From Limnoraphis robusta CS-951 (GTDB lineage: Bacteria; Cyanobacteriota; Cyanobacteriia; Cyanobacteriales; Microcoleaceae): a DNA stretch of 8,951 nt. The position numbers and the translations under genes are program-made. Location of the stretch: contig NZ_LATL02000282.1 of the NCBI RefSeq assembly GCF_000972705.2, forward strand, positions 1 to 8,951. Reading direction: 5' to 3'. The notes beneath the pieces are model-generated. The model had not been told where the DNA came from. It saw nothing but the letters and a program-made list of their open reading frames with translations, and made no database searches. Shown in pieces: positions 5,529-8,951 of this stretch (positions are counted from its first letter, which is position 1; every line of letters starts with the position of its first letter).

Positions 5529-6875
5529 ATGCCTGTTGAAATCGTGCCTGAAACTGACTTTAGATATTACCTAATAGCCTTTGATGAAACCGGAAAAGAA
5601 CGCAAAGACGATCCTGATGGACAGATGACCCAACGGGTGATTGAAGTGTTAAAAACTGAACCGATTACTGACGTTTTTTTAATCAGTCATGGATGGCGTA
5701 GTGATGTTCCCGCAGCCCGACGTCAATATGGTCGTTGGATTAAGGCAATGATAGAACAAAAAACCGACCTAGAGAATATTAAAGACATTCGACCCGGATT
5801 TTCTCCGCTTTTAGTCGGGTTACACTGGCCTAGTCAACCTTGGGGCGATTATGACTTGGTAAATGCTTCGGCGATTTCCTATGGGTTTAGCGCCTCTTCT
5901 ACAGCCACTCCCATGAATCAATTGGTAAATGAGTACGCAACCCGTTTGAGCGATACATCCGCCTCTCGACAAGCTTTGCAAACGATTTTACAATCCGCCC
6001 AACAAAACATCGCCCCGGAGGAATTACCACCCGAAGTCAGCCAAGCCTACCGCATTCTCAACCAAGAAACAACGTTAACCAGTCAAGATTTAGGGGCTTC
6101 ACCAGCCGATGATCGAGAACCGTTTGATCCCGACAGTACGTTTCTCGTGGCGAGGGAGGAGGCTTTGAGTTATGGCGGGTTTAGTTGGGGGGGTGTTTTA
6201 GCGCCGTTGCGAACCTTATCATTTTGGAAAATGAAGGATCGGGCGCGTCAGTTTGGAGAAGGATCGGGACATGAATTTTTGAAGAACTTACAACGGGTAA
6301 GCGGGGAACAGGTACGATTTCATTTAATTGGTCATAGTTTTGGTTGTATTGTGGTGTCGGGAATGTTATCGGGAGAAAAGAATTGGGGCGTGTTAGAACG
6401 TCCGGTGAACTCTTTATTTTTGATTCAAGGGGCTTTTTCTCATTGGTCTTATTGTCGGGATATTCCGGTTACACCTGGAGTTGCAGGGTATTTTTACCCG
6501 TTAATTGCGGAGAAGAAAATTTCCGGATCGATTGTCACAACCTATTCTAAGTTTGATACGGCGGTTTGTAAGTGGTATCCCTTAGCGGCGAGTGCAACGA
6601 GCTTATTTTCGCGATCGGTGAGTTTCTTTGAATTTAACCAATTTCCCATGTATGGAGCTTTAGGGGCGTTTGGCGCTCGCGGAGGGAATGATTTTGGGGG
6701 GGTTGATATGGATATGTTGGAGCAAAATTCATCCTACCCCTTTTATCCCGGTCAAATCTATAATCTTGATAGTCGCGAGTTTATTCGAGAAGGTTCAGGC
6801 CCAGAAGGCGCCCATAACGATATTACTGGACCGGAAGTGGCTCATGCGGTTTGGCAAGCTGCGATCGCCAGTTAA
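5529..6875 (+). CDS. Alpha/beta-hydrolase-fold protein (uncharacterised, GHSFG)
   Basis: A 448-residue protein without a signal peptide or membrane segment. TDVFLISHGWRSD (47-59) is a central strand followed by an HG oxyanion-type loop. RFHLIGHSFGC (263-273) is a textbook strand-nucleophile elbow-helix, so Ser270 is the likely nucleophile. TYSKFDTAV offers a candidate acid, and the conserved-looking PEGAHNDI close to the end a candidate catalytic His. The stretch between about 105 and 215 is a long insertion, probably a lid. A second G-x-S-x-G-like element (GFSWG, Ser219) also occurs, but without the strand context. Substrate is unknown; esterase/lipase activity is only inferred. The start at 5529 has an excellent AAGGAG at 5517-5522. 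A HIP1 site lies inside the last codons. Confidence 0.75.
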   Translation: MPVEIVPETDFRYYLIAFDETGKERKDDPDGQMTQRVIEVLKTEPITDVFLISHGWRSDVPAARRQYGRWIKAMIEQKTDLENIKDIRPGFSPLLVGLHWPSQPWGDYDLVNASAISYGFSASSTATPMNQLVNEYATRLSDTSASRQALQTILQSAQQNIAPEELPPEVSQAYRILNQETTLTSQDLGASPADDREPFDPDSTFLVAREEALSYGGFSWGGVLAPLRTLSFWKMKDRARQFGEGSGHEFLKNLQRVSGEQVRFHLIGHSFGCIVVSGMLSGEKNWGVLERPVNSLFLIQGAFSHWSYCRDIPVTPGVAGYFYPLIAEKKISGSIVTTYSKFDTAVCKWYPLAASATSLFSRSVSFFEFNQFPMYGALGAFGARGGNDFGGVDMDMLEQNSSYPFYPGQIYNLDSREFIREGSGPEGAHNDITGPEVAHAVWQAAIAS

Positions 6876-6887
6876 CTAATGTGTAAG

Positions 6888-6921
6888 CCCCACGTCGAGA
6901 GTGTTAAGTGTTAACGTGGGG
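6888..6921. terminator. Hairpin between convergent genes, possible terminator
   Basis: CCCCACGT (6888-6895) and ACGTGGGG (6914-6921) form a perfect 8-bp GC-rich stem with an 18-base loop. It lies 12 bp after the hydrolase stop and 12 bp before the end of the convergent gene at 6934-7203, where a shared terminator would be expected. Neither strand has a real U-tract after it, so efficiency is doubtful. The loop also allows an alternative GTTAA-GTG-TTAAC hairpin. Confidence 0.5.
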
Positions 6922-6933
6922 TGAATGAGTTTG

Positions 6934-7203
6934 TTAATCTGTTGCGGTTACGTTTTCATAGACTCCTTGATCCCGTTTTACCAGTTTAGTAAATCCGGCG
7001 TTGCGATAATCGCTATTAGTCGTCGGAACAGACAACATCGGCGCACTCAAGACACGACGCACAGGCGCATCTTCTGGAGTCTGTCCTAACTCACATTGGG
7101 CTAACTGACAGACTTCACCCCAGGTTTTGATTTCCTGGTGAATGCTGTGCATCACTTCGACTTTCCGGTTATTGCTTGGACAGAAATAGTCGTAGATCGG
7201 CAT
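6934..7203 (-). CDS. FmdB-like small zinc-ribbon protein with incomplete cysteine set
   Basis: An 89-residue protein beginning MPIYDYFCP, the standard opening of FmdB-family zinc ribbons (typically MPIYEYxCxxC), and containing VRRVLSAP, matching the family's 'VRRLISAP' block. In canonical members two CxxC pairs bind zinc. Here the first pair keeps only Cys8 (the next position is in SNN), and the second pair is replaced by Cys32 and Cys37 separated by four residues. A conserved-looking tail GFTKLVKRDQGVYENVTA matches a cyanobacterial subgroup as I remember it, so the change may be typical of that subgroup rather than decay. FmdB was named as a putative regulator of formamidase; role here is unknown. 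No clear Shine-Dalgarno precedes the ATG; a TACAAT -10-like hexamer (7246-7241, minus) lies 38-43 bases upstream. Confidence 0.8.
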   Translation of the reverse strand: MPIYDYFCPSNNRKVEVMHSIHQEIKTWGEVCQLAQCELGQTPEDAPVRRVLSAPMLSVPTTNSDYRNAGFTKLVKRDQGVYENVTATD

Positions 7204-7291
7204 GGTACGGTTAAGGATAGGGTAATTGAGGTGAACGATGATTGTATGGGCTACATGATTGTTAATTTTAGCTTGAGTTGTCTGAAATTGG

Positions 7292-7389
7292 CAGCTTTTG
7301 CAATTTGATCAACAAGATTTAACGCACATTTAATCGGAAGATCGGGCATAATACAAAAGCTGAAACTTTCCTTTCACATGACAGCTTTT
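7292..7389 (+). promoter_or_regulatory. Three copies of one octamer allowing alternative hairpins in a leader
   Basis: CAGCTTTTG (7292-7300) is the reverse complement of CAAAAGCTG (7354-7362), and AAAAGCTG (7355-7362) is also the reverse complement of CAGCTTTT (7382-7389), which ends in a T-run. The middle copy can pair with only one partner at a time; pairing with the third would give an 8-bp hairpin with a 19-base loop next to TTTTT. A CATAAT at 7347-7352 could be a -10, in which case the first arm would not be transcribed. Regulatory function is inferred only. Confidence 0.35.
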
Positions 7390-7495
7390 TCAGTGATCCG
7401 TTCAGCACAAGGTAATTTGCTTTTTGAGTAAACGATGAACACCCGCGCAGTGACTTCTAACAACGGACAACCCCAAGTAGAGAACGGATCACTGA
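7390..7495. repeat. 14-bp perfect inverted repeat in the leader of the 7548 gene
   Basis: TCAGTGATCCGTTC (7390-7403) is exactly complementary to GAACGGATCACTGA (7482-7495), with 78 bases between them. The right arm runs into a small direct repeat (ATCACTG twice, 7488-7501 region). A 14-bp perfect match this close is unlikely by chance. It could be an RNA structure that brings the start of the 7548 gene close to the upstream leader, or paired protein-binding sites. Confidence 0.6.
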
Positions 7496-7548
7496 TCACT
7501 GAGAACTGTGTTTGGGAGCAATCTACTATTGAGATGAGGATGTTCTAA
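7435..7548 (+). CDS. Possible 37-aa leader ORF overlapping the next start codon
   Basis: ATG at 7435 opens 37 codons ending in TAA at 7546-7548, whose last base is the first base of the ATG of the following gene (TAATG). This is the geometry of translational coupling. The start has only a weak GAG about eight bases upstream. The peptide (begins MNTRAVTSNNGQPQ) is polar with no recognisable domain. The right arm of the 14-bp inverted repeat lies within it. Chance is possible for a frame this short; the following gene has its own GAGG ribosome site. Confidence 0.3.
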   Translation: MNTRAVTSNNGQPQVENGSLITENCVWEQSTIEMRMF

Positions 7549-8207
7549 TGAGTGATTTTAAACCAACACCTGAAACCAATTTAACGATGGCTCAATTGTT
7601 GGAACGCTATCAGATTGGTGATGAAGCAACGCTAAGAACTTGGGCGCAATTGCATGGCTTGAATGGAAATCACGGGATTTATTCTCCGAATGAAGTGGAG
7701 TTAATTGATCATGTTCATCATCATTTACACAATTTGGGAATGAGCATTGATGAATACAAAAAGCTCGTGAATCGGCGGCTGCATCGTCCTTCCTATGAGT
7801 CGTCTGGGTGGAATTCTGCTGCAAACGCTCAACCGATTTCTCAACCGAATCCATCGGTTTCTAACTCGGTTTATAGTTCTTCAGAGAATCATTCATCGGA
7901 TCAAACAGAAAAAGTGGTTCAAGAAGCATCAGGAGCGATTGAGATGCTAATGGAACAATATTCAGAAGCCATTGATTACATGGGAGAACAAATCGCTGAT
8001 CAATTTATTGATGAGTTGGATGTTTCTGTGATGCGACATCTCAGTAGAAAGGTACAACAACGGTTAGCCCTTAATGGTCAAGCTAGGTCGAATCGTTTAA
8101 TGAAAGCTATTCAAGGAGTGTTTCAATCTAAAAACAAGAGCTTGCTGATGGGTTCTCCTTCGGAAGATTCCAGTTTACACATGGAAAATACTCATCGTTT
8201 GGGTTAG
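7548..8207 (+). CDS. Hypothetical protein with possible MerR/excisionase-like N-terminus
   Basis: Not recognised as a named family. The 219 residues divide into three parts. Residues about 12-75 look like a compact helical DNA-binding domain of MerR/excisionase type: TMAQLLERYQIGDEATLRTW (13-32) as helix-turn-helix, GIYSPNEVELIDHVHHHL (43-60) as the wing and following helix, then SIDEYKKLV. Residues about 81-118 are a Ser/Asn/Gln/Pro-rich disordered linker. Residues about 119-195 are predicted helical and mostly charged, possibly for oligomerisation (EMLMEQYSEAIDYMGEQIAD and beyond). No signal peptide or membrane segment. The ATG at 7548 has GAGG (7536-7539) eight bases upstream. Its leader is unusually structured. 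A regulatory role is inference from the N-terminal pattern only. Confidence 0.75.
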   Translation: MSDFKPTPETNLTMAQLLERYQIGDEATLRTWAQLHGLNGNHGIYSPNEVELIDHVHHHLHNLGMSIDEYKKLVNRRLHRPSYESSGWNSAANAQPISQPNPSVSNSVYSSSENHSSDQTEKVVQEASGAIEMLMEQYSEAIDYMGEQIADQFIDELDVSVMRHLSRKVQQRLALNGQARSNRLMKAIQGVFQSKNKSLLMGSPSEDSSLHMENTHRLG

Positions 8208-8225
8208 GTAAATCTGTCTCAAGGA

Positions 8226-8314
8226 AGAACTAGGGAGAAGTCTAAACCCATTAAAATGAGTCAGTCGGATAATTTGAAATAAACTCTCAATTGAGAACTT
8301 ACTCCCTAGTTCTG
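8226..8314. repeat. Strong inverted repeat in the spacer before the TspO-like gene
   Basis: AGAACTAGGGAG (8226-8237) is exactly complementary to CTCCCTAGTTCT (8303-8314); with one bulged A (8302) pairing continues through AAGT (8238-8241) and ACTT (8298-8301), about 16 bp. A perfect 12-base palindrome TCTCAATTGAGA (8286-8297) sits inside next to the right arm. GTAAA (8208-8212) and TTTAC (8318-8322) add an outer match. There is no U-tract. It could be a processed RNA structure, a small non-autonomous repeat element, or operator sites for the downstream gene. Confidence 0.6.
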
Positions 8315-8359
8315 AGTTTACCCGTTCCGGCTCAACTATTCGGCTCGGAGTGATAATGA

Positions 8360-8836
8360 ATGATTAAGTCTTGGATGGTGATTGCAGGGGTTGCTTTCGC
8401 GGTTGCTTTAGGCGGAAATCTCTTTCTTCAATCTGATGATCTACGATGGTTTCAACGGTTACGGCGTCCGAGTTGGTTGGTGTTTGAACGGTTAATTCCT
8501 CTGATTTGGACGATAGTTTTTATTGGCTTGGGTTGGTCTGCGGTGATTGTTTGGGAACAAGAACCGGGAACGATTATAACTTGGTTATTGATGGGATTAT
8601 ATTTGTTAGTTGAAGTCGTGACGATGGCTTATACTCCGGTCATGTGTAAAACCCGAAGTCTACAAGTCGGGACGATTATTGGCGGGACAGGGGCGATTTT
8701 ATGTGTGATGCTAGCCATTAGTATTTTACCGATTTCTCAAGCAGCGACTCTTCTTTTACTTCCCTATATTCTCTGGAGTCCTATCGGAACTTTTGTCACT
8801 TGGCGGATGGCTCATCTTAATCCCGCAGATGCGTAA
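8360..8836 (+). CDS. TspO/MBR-family membrane protein
   Basis: A 158-residue protein of the usual family length with five hydrophobic segments (about 5-23, 46-64, 72-92, 103-122, 128-150). The family signature is recognisable though divergent: LRRPSWLVF (34-42), IPLIWTIVFIGLGWSA (46-61), and in helix 5 LLLPYILWSPIGTFVTWRMAHLN (about 132-154), which follows the Trp-rich pattern of the family. TspO proteins bind tetrapyrroles and are linked to stress responses and porphyrin handling in bacteria, including cyanobacteria; the ligand here is unknown. ATG at 8360 has GGAG (8347-8350) nine bases upstream; an overlapping three-codon frame (ATG at 8356, TAA) lies just before it. It follows the 7548 gene after 152 bp on the same strand, so co-transcription is possible but the inverted repeat between them may interrupt it. 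Confidence 0.85.
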   Translation: MIKSWMVIAGVAFAVALGGNLFLQSDDLRWFQRLRRPSWLVFERLIPLIWTIVFIGLGWSAVIVWEQEPGTIITWLLMGLYLLVEVVTMAYTPVMCKTRSLQVGTIIGGTGAILCVMLAISILPISQAATLLLLPYILWSPIGTFVTWRMAHLNPADA

Positions 8837-8951
8837 ATTGCTTCAAAAGATTTCCTGATCCCCTGCTTTTTGGGGCTAATGGGTTTGGGTTCAAAAAAGT
8901 TCAACGGAATAAATAGAGATGTTCCTTGTAATCTTGCTGAACCTGCTATAT

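Noticed and set aside
5444..5530. N-terminal extension of the EEP protein to an ATG at 5530
   Set aside because: It would put 29 residues ahead of a clear signal peptide and overlap the start of the divergent hydrolase; the ATG at 5443 has its own AAGGGG.
6344..6879. Plus-strand frames at 6344-6550 and 6670-6879
   Set aside because: Both lie in another frame of the alpha/beta-hydrolase gene, which has continuous motif support through to its stop.
7558..7854. Minus-strand 98-codon frame opposite the 7548 gene
   Set aside because: Antisense to a gene with a good ribosome site; His/Ser-rich shadow translation.
8356..8367. Three-codon ORF (ATG AAT GAT TAA) just before the TspO-like start as a leader peptide
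   Set aside because: Too short to distinguish from chance; it overlaps the true start and shares its ribosome site.
8860..8875. CCCC...GGGG hairpin after the TspO-like gene as a terminator
   Set aside because: Only four GC pairs and no following T-run; the T-rich part is inside the loop.
8812..8951. Minus-strand frame open at the right edge, ending inside the TspO-like gene
   Set aside because: About 45 codons with no recognisable motif and a low-complexity look; overlap with a real gene end makes chance more likely, though the window edge prevents a firm decision.

Overview
The window most likely comes from a filamentous cyanobacterium of the Oscillatoriales (Planktothrix/Oscillatoria-like). 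This rests on five perfect HIP1 octamers (GCGATCGC), a heptanucleotide STRR array (CTGTTCC x4), small palindromic repeats typical of such genomes, AT-rich intergenic DNA, and protein families with a cyanobacterial flavour (YbjN type, short FmdB-like protein, TspO/MBR type). No mobile-element gene, rRNA, tRNA or CRISPR array was seen. The genus is inferred, not shown.

Layout, left to right. (1) 2-715 (+): the C-terminal part of a membrane 4Fe-4S protein whose start lies outside the window. (2) 716-999: a repeat-dense spacer with two inverted palindromes of one family and the heptanucleotide array. (3) 1000-1935 (+): cysteine synthase. (4) 1936-2419: a possible 49-codon gene on the minus strand, then a 129-bp tandem duplication that includes the 3' end of the next gene. 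(5) 2420-3541 (-): a GT-B-type glycosyltransferase-like protein related to the N-terminal domain of plant L-arabinokinase. (6) 3875-4318 (+): a YbjN-family protein, transcribed divergently from (5). (7) 4319-4594: a decayed Rpn/PD-(D/E)XK-nuclease-like C-terminal fragment and a minus-strand intrinsic terminator with HIP1 in both arms. (8) 4595-5443 (-): a secreted endonuclease/exonuclease/phosphatase-fold enzyme, divergent from (9) 5529-6875 (+): an alpha/beta-hydrolase. (10) 6934-7203 (-): an FmdB-like zinc-ribbon protein that has lost one of its cysteines. (11) 7204-7547: a long leader rich in inverted repeats, ending in a small ORF that overlaps the next start codon. (12) 7548-8207 (+): an unrecognised protein with a possible helix-turn-helix N-terminus. 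(13) 8208-8359: a spacer with a strong inverted repeat. (14) 8360-8836 (+): a TspO/MBR-family membrane protein.

Most neighbours alternate in strand and form no obvious pathway, so this looks like ordinary chromosomal housekeeping and accessory DNA rather than one dedicated system. I found no convincing new biological system. The parts most worth a second look are the leader at 7290-7548, the tandem duplication at the glycosyltransferase 3' end, the two inverted repeats ahead of cysK, and the clustering of all HIP1 sites around the nuclease/hydrolase pair.
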